Of a stretch of 64,000 nucleotides of DNA, positions 1 through 12,000 are shown piece by piece; within the stretch, counting starts at the first letter, position 1, and every line of letters starts with the position of its first letter. The position numbers and the translations under genes are program-made. The stretch is from Morinoia aosen. Its lineage: Eukaryota; Arthropoda; Malacostraca; Amphipoda; Talitridae. The DNA lies in NCBI GenBank assembly GCA_030386875.1, contig CM059577.1:22889038-22953037 (forward strand), written 5' to 3'. The notes beneath the pieces were generated by a model. The model was not told where the DNA came from. It was given only the letters and a program-made list of their open reading frames with translations, and ran no database searches.

Positions 1-574
1 CGCACAGTTCCTTGTACGTGTGATGTGTGCGTGTGTCTACATCCCTACATGGCGCGAGCATGTGACGGGCACATGTTGCTCCTCTGCGGCCCCCTGCCAC
101 TCTCCACTGCCACTTTTTGTTGCCACTCTCCCATGCCACTTTTCGTTGCCGCTCACGCACGCAGACACACACACATAAAACTCACGCACGCAAACACACT
201 CAAGCACACATCCGCGCATACACATCGAAACACCAATAAAGCCGGGCGTGTGACTGCGGCGAGAGGAGCGAGCGGGGCGCGCAGGCAGCACCCCGCCCTG
301 GCGGTCAACTCTCAGGCCTCTTTTGGCAGTTGTTGCTGTACTGCACTCGGGGCTTCAAAAGGACTTCTGTTGGGCGCAGACCTGCCCTCCCTCACCCGGG
401 CAAGTGTACGCAATTATTCAATGGCATCCACACGCTACAGCGTCCTTGCATGTCTGGGTCAGTGTTGCGTGAGCTAAGATAAACTTTGGGCCTTTTTCCT
501 ATTGAAGTCGGGTTTTAAAATCACTCTGCGTCTGACAGTTGTACTTCCTTTCCCAACGGGAAGAAACTCAGGAC
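1..574. other. Unassigned, CA-rich then GC-rich
   Basis: CA-rich simple sequence (100-230), then a GC-rich patch at 240-330. A promoter or 5' exon is possible but nothing supports it. The open frames here show no recognisable protein. Confidence 0.3.
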
Positions 575-660
575 CTGCAGTACGGGGTCTCGAATCCACG
601 GCTTTCCACACGAAAGGCAAGCGTTCATAACTTCTGCGCAACTCAGCAGTCGGACACTGC
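575..660 (-). mobile_element. tRNA-like SINE head
   Basis: On the - strand, gttgcgcagaagttatgaac (A-box-like) and ggattcgagacc (B-box-like, rc at 586-597) are spaced as in a tRNA gene, with a cgcttgcctttcgtgtgg anticodon-arm-like block between. The flanking stem does not pair as a real tRNA, so I call a tRNA-derived SINE, extent uncertain (perhaps 480-690). Confidence 0.45.
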
Positions 661-2889
661 TGCTTCCGACCAGTCGTGTCTTCGCTCACCACCAATATTT
701 GCCTCGTATTTTGCTTGGAATATCGCATTGATGGGATGCCCTTGGAGCAGCTTAACTCATTCGGACCCACAGGCAGCTGTATTTGAAGTTTCCGATTGTA
801 AAAGTAATTAGGAATTGCCTTTTTTGATGTCTTACTCTTGGAAAATAACTTAAATTGTTTTGTCGAAATCAGCCTCGCTCTAAACCAAAATAAATTTTTT
901 ATGCGTACCCGCTAAGTAACGGTCTTCATACGTTTATTTGATACTAGACCACCGGTGCCCCGTTGGGTCAGGTTGTTTTTATAAGTATTTAGATCACCGC
1001 TGACCCCCTTTGGGGCAGGTCAGCTGTGCAGGGTCAAGCGAAGCGGAAGAAACTACGTTAAAGGCCGTTAAAAAGAAGCTATAATATTGATGAGAGAAAA
1101 ACTTACCAACCCTGTAAAGGGCACAAAATTCAATTTCGATGGACTGGATTTAGGCGAGAGGGATCGTGAAACCCATGCGTCTTTGAGACGAAACCAAATC
1201 TAAAGCCTTCTCAAGCGGTTCTGATCTGCAGTGAGAAAGCGCGTCCATTTATCGGGAATGTTAGCGAAACAAAACTTTCGATACAGGTCTGACGCCCTCG
1301 TGAATTGCTCCTACATTCCGCGAAGTTTACTACCAGACCGGCCCTTTCGACGTTATGAGTCATTTTTCGAATAAAAACACTTTTGTGACGGATCTCGGAC
1401 CTTTACTGTGAAATGCTCGAGTTTCCTCTGTCCAAGGGTAGTCAAATTTTTCACCGGTCATGGAACAGGTAGGCTTGTGGTTCCAAAAAGACGGTGCAAC
1501 GTTACAAAATATTGCGTCGACTTTGGCGGTCCCATCGTAAGTGATAGGATTTTTAAAACCTCATAGAACGAAATTGCATTCAAAATACTATACATTTTAC
1601 AGTTTTTCTTATCATTGTCAGCTACTTCTCAATTGACCTTCAAAATCGCAGCTCCGTTTTCGCGGTTCTATATTAACTCATTTCGGGCAAAAATTCTTCA
1701 CAAAATCGACATTCGTAACAAATTGTATCCACGAAATTGCGTGCAGAAAGGCTAAAATTTGTCATTTATTACTACCGAAGCGGAATCGTAAATTTTTCAC
1801 ACCGTTATTGCTGAAAGATCAACTGTGACAACCAAGTAAACAAACATAATCGGATTGTGATTAGTCGATTGATATAGGTACGTTTATGCGTGCGCGATGT
1901 ACACCGGGTGCACACAATGTACACTGCATTCACTGATGTGTGTAATTTCATACACTACGTGTGAACTCAGTGTATGCTGCGTGCCTCCTCTGTGCATTGT
2001 GTACACACAACAGTAACTCGCACGCTTTATATACTTCGAGGAACTGCCTTATAGCAAGATTTTTCCGACTTCATGTTTACTATATTACTTGTCCAATTAT
2101 GCTTACGTCGGTTAAATTGCGTACATGTAAAGCGCTGGTGGTGCTGGGCGGTGTTTGTGCAGGGGGCGTGTATTGATACACAATATTGTTGGGGTGTTGT
2201 GTGTTTAAACTGCTCCTGTATTACGGTGAGTGTTTCCCTGGTCTGTGTTACTGTGTAGTGTTTGAATACTGTGTTCCAGTATGGTGGAGGCAGTCTCGTG
2301 TATGTGTGCGTGCGTGTGTGTGAACTTGACACTCAGCCAAAGACATTTTCTCTTCGCTGTTCAGTCGCCTGAAGCTACAAAGAACACATTAATTGTGCTG
2401 CGTCGTTGCCTGATAATTTCGAGTCAGATTTGCAGCGGCCGCCAGCTTCGAACACAAAAGAAAACACAAGTCGATGCTGTGTCCGAAGTTTTTGCGGTCC
2501 CTCACACAGGTTCTGCTGGTCGTCGGTCGAGGAAAACGGCGTGCAGAATTTATTAGCAACTCGCTTCGGAATTTCCTAATAAGCTTGCAAACTTTTGTTC
2601 TCTGTAGAGTTGAGTTTATAAGTAAGTTGGTGGGGAATTTCCAAATAAGCTTACGAGTTTTTGCAGGCTAGAGAATAGTGAATTTATGGCCTCCAGTTGC
2701 CGAGTTCGCGTGCGTGCTCAGTTCTCATGACTCCTTCTACGGAGGGGGACGAAATTAAAATGTATTCATGGAGATAAGAATTTATTGCCCTGGCTTCAGG
2801 GAACTTTTTGTCGTCGTAAAAAGTAACTTTTTATGTCGATTGATAAACAGATAAATATTCTGATTTTGTAGTTTTTGCCGGTCTTAATC
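661..2889. other. No gene recognised
   Basis: Mixed-composition non-coding DNA with a small hairpin (gctgacc...ggtcagc, ~1000-1024) and GT/CA-rich stretches at 1890-2000 and 2290-2330. Confidence 0.4.
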
Positions 2890-3186
2890 TACCTGCACCT
2901 GCACCTACTCTTCTACATACACTAACACTTACTCTCCTACGAACACTGACACATACTCTCCTGCACCAACACCTACCCTCTTACCTACACCAACACCTAC
3001 CCTCTTACCTACACCAACACCTGCCCTCTTACCTACACCAACACCTGCCCTCTTACCTACACCAACACCTGCCCTCTTACCTACACCAACACCTGCCCTC
3101 TTACCTACACCAACACCTGCCCTCTTACCTACACCAACACCTGCCCTCTTACCTACACCAACACCAACACCTGCTCTCCTACACTT
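2890..3186. repeat. 24-bp minisatellite, ~12 copies
   Basis: Unit ccctcttacctacaccaaca plus cctg; regular at 2966-3170 and degenerate at 2890-2965. The open - strand frame (GVGVGKRA repeats) comes from the unit length being a multiple of 3. Confidence 0.92.
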
Positions 3187-3715
3187 GCATCGCCCACTAC
3201 CATGCCACGTAGCAGGTCTGCTTCCAAGTCCTCTGTCTACTCTCCGTGTCACTATGCCGCCCGCGTACGTGTTGCTGTTCAACACGCACGAAACTCGGCG
3301 CCACGCGCACGCAGCTTCACGAGGAGCGCGTGTATGCTGCAACTCAAAGGCTCCAGCAAATATTTGTTGAACTACCCGCTCGCCTTGACGATGTCTCGCC
3401 CGCTGTCGTGCTGGTGCAATGCAGTGTTCGAGTGTACATAAGTACACTCGCCGTGTACTGGTAATGCTGTACTGTGCACTGGAGAACACAGTCTTTGCGT
3501 GGTTGCCTTGCTGACTGAACTGGACAGTTCACTGGAAATGCCTGGTCATCAACTGAAACCCCGACTGCTGAAGAGAAATTGAACTACACCGCAGTTACTC
3601 ACTTGTGCTGCTTGCAGATAAATTTAAGCATTGATTGAATATCACATCATTGAAGCGAAATTGAAGGGTAATGGTGGTCTATAAAGTTAACTAATCCCAT
3701 ATCGACTTCCCTGCA

Positions 3716-3950
3716 GGCTAATGGTACATGCTCTATGGATCCATTATTTCCCTGCTAATGGATGGGTTCACTAGTATCCATTATTCCCCAGCTAATGAAT
3801 GTGCTCACTAGTATCCATTATTCCCCAGCTAATGAATGTGCTCACTAGTATCCATTATTTCCCTGCTAATGGATGGGTTCACTAGTATCCATTATTCCCC
3901 AGCTAATGAATGTGCTCACTAGTATCCATTATTTGTCTGCTAAGAGACGT
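3716..3950. repeat. 37-bp tandem repeat, ~6 copies of two types
   Basis: Unit tatccattatt, then ccccagctaatg, then aatgtgctcactag. A second type has tccctgctaatggatgggtt; the order along the array is A-B-B-A-B, then a decayed unit. Confidence 0.9.
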
Positions 3951-5741
3951 CATATATCACAATGTGTGCCTTGCAGGTGAGAAGGCTTTTTGTGTTACGC
4001 ATTTGTCTGATTCGTTAGTATTCAAGAAAAATCAGACATTCGGTAATGCGAGAAACATTAGCTTAAAAAATATATAAAGAAAACAGTTAAAAACATAAAA
4101 ACATACCTAATACAACACAAGAAAACACAAGAAATTACAGGCAAACCAAAAATGCACAAGTTTCGAAAAATACTAAAACAAGGACGGTACTCACCATCGT
4201 GAAGGGAAACCACTTTCACAGCGCGTTTTCTGTGCGCTTCTGAATTGATGAGGTGCCTCTCACGCGGACAGGTGCAAAACTCGAAAAGTGGTTGTGGGAA
4301 ATTTTTTTGATTACTTCCGAACATCCTATCAAATATTTACTGGGCGATCATACAATTCGTATATCATGAGGCATGAGGTACCCCCGACTACTCCTATTGC
4401 CACACCCTATTACAAGCACATTACCGTAATTTGAAGGAATTACGAATTATACATGTGCTACCCTACCGTTTTGGCCGGCCAATCACTTTCAAGTTAACTA
4501 CACACCGAACACACAATGAAATAATGCCTAACTATCATTGCCCACTCCAACAGCACAGAAGATGGTCATAACCTCAGCTCACGGGTTCATTCGCACTCGA
4601 ACAGCTTCAGTTCAAATCCCCTGATTCATTCACAGCTCAGAAAATGTCTTTCGACTACTGTATGCACCGCTTCGCGTAGACATTCCTGATGTAGAAATGG
4701 AAACAAGATCGAAGATTTTTCATGAAGAGACCGAACGTGAAAACGCCCTCCTGCAAGAAAGAAACATTTACCCATTACTTTGATTCTAAAAATGGTGCTC
4801 ACATATACATTCAATATTTAATTCAACGGCACGATTTTTTTGTGATATACATCTATTATTTCCAACAGCATCTATCGTAAACAAAAAAAACAGTCTCACC
4901 CGCCCACGATGGCGAAACTTAATGTTCCATCAAATGACTACCCCATTCTGATGCGATGCTCTTTACCCCTCTGCAAAAAAACAGACGGAGAATTTTTACT
5001 CTACTGACTCACAAAAAGGAGAGTTTTTTTTCAATAAGTTCAACTTCCTATATTCGCAAAGTATGTTTCGACGCACGTTGTATATGTCTTCACGTATTTT
5101 CAGAGTATAACATTTGTCAGTATAACTTCATTTCCGACGCTCCTTAACGGACGGCTAGCAAAAACGTACTAACACCTTTGTTGCCAGTGAGGCCTGGCGT
5201 GATCTTATGGACTGCCCTCTGGATTTCACAAGTGCACGCCTACACCCCTTCTAATTGGTTAGTCTGGATCTGGCCTTTTCCCTATTCGCGGTTCTACACT
5301 TCGAATTTTCCCTCATATGACATACTGCTCATTGTATTGGTTATACGTCCTGACGAGAACGTGTTCGACTCCGCCCTCTCTCAAGGCCTATCGCTGCCCC
5401 TTCGAGCAACAAGTGTGGGTGCCCGCTCATTCTCAGGGACCCAAGCTTCATGTGTAGAGCCATAAATAACTGACAACTCTTGCGGTTGCTCTCTAATGAC
5501 AAGGCCTTTTCACGCAAATTTTTGTTGAAACATGAGATGCTTCCCACGACTCCAGCACACAGGACCGTTGGGCTCGCCATAGATTTTCGCCGTACGTGGT
5601 CACAACACCGACCCTCTGTTCAGGCCTCTCAAGTTATTGATTTCAAAATCCTTGCCAAGCCCAGACTCAAATACACCACTCCAAATACACAAACGCATCG
5701 TTCACACACTACACACTCGATATTCTGACACCCAAGCGACT

Positions 5742-5817
5742 CTTCTGCACTGTTGTAAATGCCCTACAAAACCACCAAACTTCTGCACTGTTGTAAATGC
5801 CCTACAAAACCACCAAA
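5742..5817. repeat. 38-bp tandem duplication
   Basis: cttctgcactgttgtaaatg plus ccctacaaaaccaccaaa occurs twice in immediate succession with no difference. Confidence 0.95.
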
Positions 5818-6976
5818 CACGAAAACACGAATCACAACTCAATTTGTCATAAAAAACAAAAAAAACATTTTGTCATAAAAAACACAATCTCTGAAATATT
5901 CCATCAATTTCAACGAATCCACAAATCCGTAAAATTCCAAAACTCCAAGGAATTCACAAAATCAAATGTTTCCTAACAATATAGTTTTATCCGAGCTTCA
6001 ATTGAAAATAGAGCTTTTGGTTGAAGCTACTCTCATTCTTCATATCTGGAAAGATACACGAAAACATGGTAAGAGATTATTAAATTTCCTGTAAATTTTT
6101 GGTGAAAAAGAATTGTCATTAAAGGGATTAGCTTACCTAATACCTGAATACCTGCTTAGCGGTCAACCAAAGAGGTCGTCCTTATGAAGCTTGTGCGTGT
6201 CGATTGCAGTGATTTCCAAGGTTCTGATGTCAGTAGAAAATTTCGATATTTTAGCTTAAGATGAGCAGGTTGAAACTTACTACATGGTCGTAAATATTGC
6301 TTTTCGACGTGTTTACTCCGAAAACGTGCATATTTTCTTAGAAACCGAAAAATGTTTTAATTCGCGTTACGTTTTGATCATAAATTTTCTGTTATGTAAG
6401 TATTAAAGGGCGTGTAATGTGACTGGCCTTACTGTGTATATGTGTGTAACTGGACGGTGCGTCAATCTATACACCAACACAAACCGTGATGCGAAGCGTC
6501 ATGTAACGTTTGGATCTGAAATTCAGTGCAACAAAATCAAGCCACTTTACCTGACAAAATAGTCAGTTGCTATGGAGAATATAATTTGGATATATATCAA
6601 TACGTTAGATTTGCTTGTGAACCTTATACGTCCATACTCAGCGAAGGAGTTTCTTTTACTAGCAAATAACTTTACTGTAACGATTTTGGAAAATTCAAGT
6701 CACGAAATTTAGAAATTCACACTCGTTAGAACATTTTGGATACACGACAAACAATGCAAAGCATAGGGGTACACACCAAATGTGAGAACGGGCGAGTGAA
6801 CTGTAGCGTAACCCAAACTCTTGTGCTCAGCACGCTAACGCTGCACACTGCTTACGCTGCACATTGCTTACGTTGCTAAACTTGGGCTCAATTATTAGTC
6901 AAAAGTGACCTCAATAGCAAGCTGTTGATGAAAGGAAGTTCCGCGCTCTGTGCATGTCGATGTTGTACGACGAAAA

Positions 6977-7325
6977 TGCGACATGGCTGCAGTGCGACAT
7001 GGCTGCAGTGCGACATGGCTGCAGTGCGACATGGCTGATGTGCGACTTGGCTGTTGTGCGACATGGCTGATGTGCGATATGGCTGCAGTGCGACATGGCT
7101 GCTGTGCGACATGGCTGCAGTGCGATATGGCTGCAGTGCGATATGGCTGCAGTGCGACATGGCTGCAGTGCGACATGGCTGCAGTGCGACATGGCTGCAG
7201 TGCGACATGGCTGCAGTGCGACATGGCTGCAGTGCGACATGGCTGCAGTGCGACATGGCTGCAGTGCGACATGGCTGCAGTGCGACATGGCTGCAGTGCG
7301 ACATGGCTGCAGTGCGACATGGCCG
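6977..7325. repeat. 16-bp minisatellite, ~22 copies
   Basis: Unit tgcgacatggctgcag. Variants (gatgtgcgac, ctgttgtgcgac, gatatgg) are confined to 7030-7150; the right half is pure. Because 16 is not a multiple of 3, all three phases are read in turn, and no stops arise on either strand; the resulting 90-167 aa frames are not genes. Confidence 0.95.
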
Positions 7326-7454
7326 TTGACGACAGAAAGCGTGATGAAAGGACTAAGCAGAAAAATAATTTCAGAGCTCATGCTTACACAAGCAAAATAT
7401 CACCACGTGTTTTCCAAAATGACCATCTTGCTTCAGCACACAATTTTATATAAG

Positions 7455-7525
7455 TAGTTTTTCGAACCCAGGTAGTACAGTTCAGCACAGTGCTCTCACG
7501 AGTCACGTGACCCAATGTCTCTCTT
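7455..7525 (-). mobile_element. Possible tRNA-like SINE head
   Basis: On the - strand, tgactcgtgagagcactgtg is followed ~30 nt later by cctgggttcgaa, similar to Pol III A and B boxes. No acceptor stem visible. Confidence 0.3.
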
Positions 7526-8460
7526 GAGAGAATAAGAGAGATGTGTCACGGAGGAGAAATTTAAACCTGGCACGAAAGAGAGAGAAACTGCGAAAGGGAA
7601 ATGGAAAGGGCGTAGAGGAAGACAAATCGACACAGTAACAGGTGGGGTCGATATGGGGTATAAGGACAACGTATCAAATATTAGAAATTGTTATTCTAAG
7701 AATAGCACATGAGAATGCAAGTTACAGAGCCAGCTAAAAAATGTGCCTAAAAGCTTAACTAGACCCCGAATGAGTTGTCTGAAGTTAGTGCGCGCACATA
7801 TTGTACTGTTGTCGAGGGTATCAATACTGCAATATTCAGATCAGCGCTGAAGAAAGCAACATTGCGTGCGGTTGGCGTTAAAAAATAACATTCATGTATC
7901 GTTCTGTGAGCTTGAAATTCATGACATCGAGTTGATCAGTTTGACCAACGTCGATACGTGGCGTTTGAATGGCTTGAAATTTCTAATGCCTGTAATGTGC
8001 ATCACGACACTTCTTATGGTGGCGCTAAGTATAATGCCGTTCAACATCGCTTGATCATTGCATTCCCTCCCATTCTGATATTTTAACTTAACTGTATGTG
8101 TGCTGTGAATCAGCAGCAGCACGAAATGTATTGGTCCTCACTTTGTTTCAGCTTCGCGTTTCAATTTTTACATCTAAGCCAATTTTTTAGCTTGCTCTGT
8201 ATACTACATTTTTAATTTGCATTCTTAGGATGAACATTTTTTAGTCTATACTGCGGTGTTGTTATCCACCCATATCGGTTACACCTATTTCTGTGTGTTG
8301 TATTTACCTTTCTCTGGGCACCTTCCACCTTCGCTGTTCCTCTCTTTCCTGAGGAAGTTGGCATTCCTCTTTCATGACTTCCCATCTCCTGTGAGACTTC
8401 AAGTCTACGAAGGGTTGTGCTGTAGTTGTGCCTTCCGTACACGTGTTTGTTACGAGTGTT
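7526..8460. other. No gene recognised upstream of PSPH
   Basis: The missing PSPH 5' UTR exon and promoter may lie here or further upstream. I see no TATA/Inr arrangement I would defend. Confidence 0.35.
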
Positions 8461-8474
8461 AATTGCGCGTTTAT

Positions 8475-8796
8475 TTGGCGCTCCCAGGGGGACTATGTGA
8501 GGGCCCGAGCTAAAGGTTAGGTAGGCTTCCTTTTTGTTGTAATAAAATAGGTTTTTGTTTTGTTACGGACAATCTTTTTTCGGTTCACTGCTGTCCTGTT
8601 TTTCAGCACCTACTACTTTCTTCTTCAACTTTTTTCTTGTTTCATGAACTTCTTTCCTAGCTTACTGTTTCTGTGCACCTTGTGCATAGATTCCGCGTTC
8701 CCTCAACTCCATACTAAATGGTGCCTTCCTCTTTCCTCTCTTGGAACATCTTTGTCGTGGTTAAGGGAGGCTAAAATTTTCTTATATAATAATAAT
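8475..8796 (+). mobile_element. Retroposon family R1, copy 1 (5' intron of PSPH)
   Basis: Copy of a ~340-bp dispersed family (ten copies here). It runs from gctcccagggggac through ggtaggc, a T-rich middle and catactaaatggtgcc to a terminal gggaggctaaa and an (AAT)n tail. A 14-bp target duplication AATTGCGCGTTTAT flanks it (8461-8474, 8797-8810), which indicates target-primed reverse transcription. It ends ~45 bp before the PSPH branch point. No open frame; probably a SINE or a 5'-truncated LINE tail. Confidence 0.85.
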
Positions 8797-8840
8797 AATT
8801 GCGCGTTTATCAGTGCGAGTATGACGTGCGTTGCGCGTGT

Positions 8841-8869
8841 TACTAACCCCCCCGTGGTGTGCAGGCGAC
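8841..8869 (+). promoter_or_regulatory. PSPH: Branch point, acceptor and 5' leader of PSPH exon 1
   Basis: A perfect TACTAAC branch-point consensus at 8841-8847 is followed by a C-rich tract and gtgtgcag ending at 8864. The remaining leader gcgac precedes the ATG. This implies a spliced 5' UTR intron; the upstream exon was not found. Confidence 0.7.
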
Positions 8870-9006
8870 ATGAGCGCGGCCGAGACGCTCGAGGCGTGGC
8901 GCGCTGCGGACGCCGTCTGCTTCGACGTCGACAGCACCGTCATCACTGACGAGGGCCTCGACCAGCTCGCCAACTTCTGCGGCAAGGGCGACATCATCAG
9001 GAAGAT
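8870..9006 (+). CDS. PSPH: PSPH exon 1 (residues 1-45 plus two bases)
   Basis: Opens with ATG and encodes the N-terminus with the HAD nucleophile motif DVDST (19-23). It ends in AT before the donor gtgagcc, leaving phase 2. The donor sequence is repeated many times downstream (9001-9350). Much more GC-rich than its flanks. Confidence 0.96.
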
Positions 9007-12000
9007 GTGAGCCTTCTTTTGTTTTCTCGTGTCTCGAAAATGTGAGCCTTCTTCTTTTTATTTATCGCTCTATGTATCAGGAGGGTATGAGCTTTCTTTA
9101 GTTTTCTCTTATCTGGAAAATGTGAGCCTTCTTCACTTTATTTATCGCTCTATGTATCAGAAGGGTACGAGCTTTCTTTAGTTTTCTCTTATCTGGAAAA
9201 TGTGAGCCTTCTTCACTTTATTAATAGCTTTATGTATCGAGAAGATGTGAGCCTTCATTTCCTCATTTACATCATTATTTATTAGGAAAGTGTGAACCTT
9301 CTCTTCATTTATCTTCTTATTTATCAGTAAGATAGGAGCCTTCTTTGTATATCTCGGTATTCATGGAAAAAAATATCAGCTTCCTTTTCATATCAATTTT
9401 GTAACCTTTAGGGCTTTCCAGAACACAGGATTTTCATTCGTATAATTTTTTTTATTGAGCGTAAAATCAACATAAAGAAGTTTTCAAGATGGCATCTAGG
9501 TTTTCTGATGATCAATCGAGCAAATGACGGGTAAAGTTGATTGCTTCCTACGATGTGATGTCCAAACCCTCGCTATAATATAGGGGCATCGATGATGCAG
9601 GGGCGATATTGAGCGCCCCTCGCTCTCCGTATCTTGGATACAGCGCTCACCTGCTATGCTGTGTTATTTATTTCGAGTTTCTTGAATAATAGTACGAATG
9701 TCTCTTTATTTAACCCTTCATTTATTGGGAAGTCGTGAGCCTTCTCGTTTTTGTCCCTTGACAACTCTATCCCAGCCGCGGACAATGTTACTAAATTTAT
9801 TTCCGAACACCTTCGTAAATTTCAGTTGGACTTGCTTGTGTTTCTTTGCATATTTTTATTGCTGATAATTGCCATAGCCCACGAACGAATTTTTCAGTTG
9901 AATTCGTGAATACTCGGCGATTTTGTTTATTGTGAACTTTGTAGAACTTTGTAGAGTATAAAAAATTTTTACTTCATATTTTGTGTGCAAAGAACTTTAA
10001 TTTAAACCTTGACATAACAAAAGTCTTTGTGTAAATTTGAATCCTCTCCCACGTCAATACAATACACGATGCACAATTGTTCCAACTTCAACACTGATGT
10101 ATGACAAAATTAATTGAACCCTCCCCTCAGGGAGGAATAACTATTGTATCTAAGGGAATTAACACTCTTCGGGGAAAATGTGTGAGGGTTAGGTAGGACT
10201 TCTTTTTGTTGGAATAAAATGTTTTTTGTTATGTTAAGGACCAACTTTTTCCAGTTCACTGCTGTCTGTTCTTTTCAGCACTTACTACTATCTTTTTCAA
10301 CTTTTATCTTGTTTCATAAACTTCTTTCTCCACTTACTGTTCCTATGCCCCTTCTGCATAGATTCCGCATTCCCTTATCTCCATACTGAATGGTGCCTTC
10401 CTCCTTCGTCTCTTCGGTACGCTCTTTTAATTTTTAGCTGTTAGGGAGGCTTTAAAATAACATATAATCTAATGTAATTAATTGAAACCCTTCATGTACG
10501 TACAAGTAGCTTTGACGTAATATTTAGATACGCAGAAATTTTTTATGAAAGCTTCATTCACAAGAAAAACTCAGAACAACAATTTTGACATAGAAAATGT
10601 TACCTCGGCGTAGTAACGCTTTGAATCGCTGCGTGCAGCACGCAGGAGGCGATGCGAGGCTGCGTGGACTTCAGAGAGGCGTTGCGTGCCCGCCTCAGCC
10701 TCCTCAGGCCGGACCAGGATGTCGTCCAGAAATTCATCCGCACTCACCCGCCTCTCCTCACTCCGGGGATAAAGTGAGTGTCTTCTGCACTCCGGGGATA
10801 TAGTGTCTCCAGCATTCCGGTGATTTGGTGAGCACTCCAGCACTCCGGAGATAAAGATAGTATAGAAGGTTTCCGACACCTGGGTAGAGTGGGGTATTAT
10901 GCTTTGAATTTTTCCCCTATACCCAACGGAGAAAATCGCCAGGCAGCATATATAATAGAGAAAGCCTTCTACCATTACAATCCAATATAGTATTTTTGAT
11001 TTGCTATTTGAATCTTATATTTTCTATATGGGTTATACATTTTCGTGTTCTCAGTTGAATCGTAAAAACATATTTTAGGAGATAACATTACGTTTTATAT
11101 TTCCGTGACTCCCTCACTTTCCTGCTGGCAGAGAGTTGGTGTCCGAGCTGCAGTCGCGGGAGACGGATGTTTACCTCGTGTCCGGAGGCTTCCTGTCCCT
11201 CATCGCTCCTGTCGCTGAAAAAATCGGTGTGCCTGTCGAGAACATTTACGCGAACAGACTCAAGTTCTATTTCGATGGTGAGTGCACTTTCAAATAATAT
11301 TGTAAGATACACTTGAAAATTAACAAATATATTAGTGTATACATGGTATTTATTTTGTGCTTGAACAATTCTTCCGAAATACTTTCAAATAAACTTATAT
11401 AAGTGTGATTGATAGATTTTCGGACGGTTATTACGAAAACCTCACCCGGCGATTTTAGCGTATCTAAATCACTAATTCTCAATGAATGTATATCTTCCGA
11501 TGCGCAATTATTTTTGGTAGAATTACTGTTTTCTTTTTAAACTTCGAGTAAACACGAACAAGTTGTCTCAAACATCTGATTTAAACTAACCCCATTATAT
11601 TGAAGACTATGTCAAGCAGTTGATAAGTGTAACCAACAAACGCATAAAGATGATGAAAAAACCAACAAGGGGACAAATGCATCAACATTGTGACAAAGGC
11701 ATCGAGTTGACAGAACCACCAATTCGAAAGAGACATCAGTCAGTTTAGACACTTGTATCATGCCTCTCTGAACATGTAAATACATACAACACACTTCAAA
11801 CAAGCGCGTCCAACACATACAGCGAGCGCTTCACATTCACTACTTTCACTGAATGGATTTTTCATTCCCAAATGTTTAATTTACTTTTTGGTACCTCCTA
11901 GTTTGTGAAATATCCCCTAAAATTCCCCACATTTATTCTGATCCGTTCAATTCTGAGCCGCAAGTTAGTTCTGAACTACTAATTAACTTTGGAGCACAAA

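Larger units (their letters stand above)
3187..6976. other. Non-coding apart from two short repeats
   Basis: Holds the 37-bp and 38-bp repeats listed separately. Remaining sequence is AT-rich; short frames (e.g. 5178-5465) lack family features. Confidence 0.4.

Noticed and set aside
960-1480. Possible ribosomal RNA fragment (ggcgagagggatcgtgaaac)
   Set aside because: The sequence does not match conserved 18S or 28S blocks I know; no flanking rRNA motifs.
4560-4640. tRNA B-box-like ttcaaatccc
   Set aside because: No A box or cloverleaf at proper spacing.
6888-7457. Several 90-167 aa frames on both strands
   Set aside because: Generated by the 16-bp repeat reading through all phases.
10639-10645. 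Alternative exon 2 start at the next AG (7 nt downstream)
   Set aside because: Breaks the reading frame and loses the conserved TxxAM residues.
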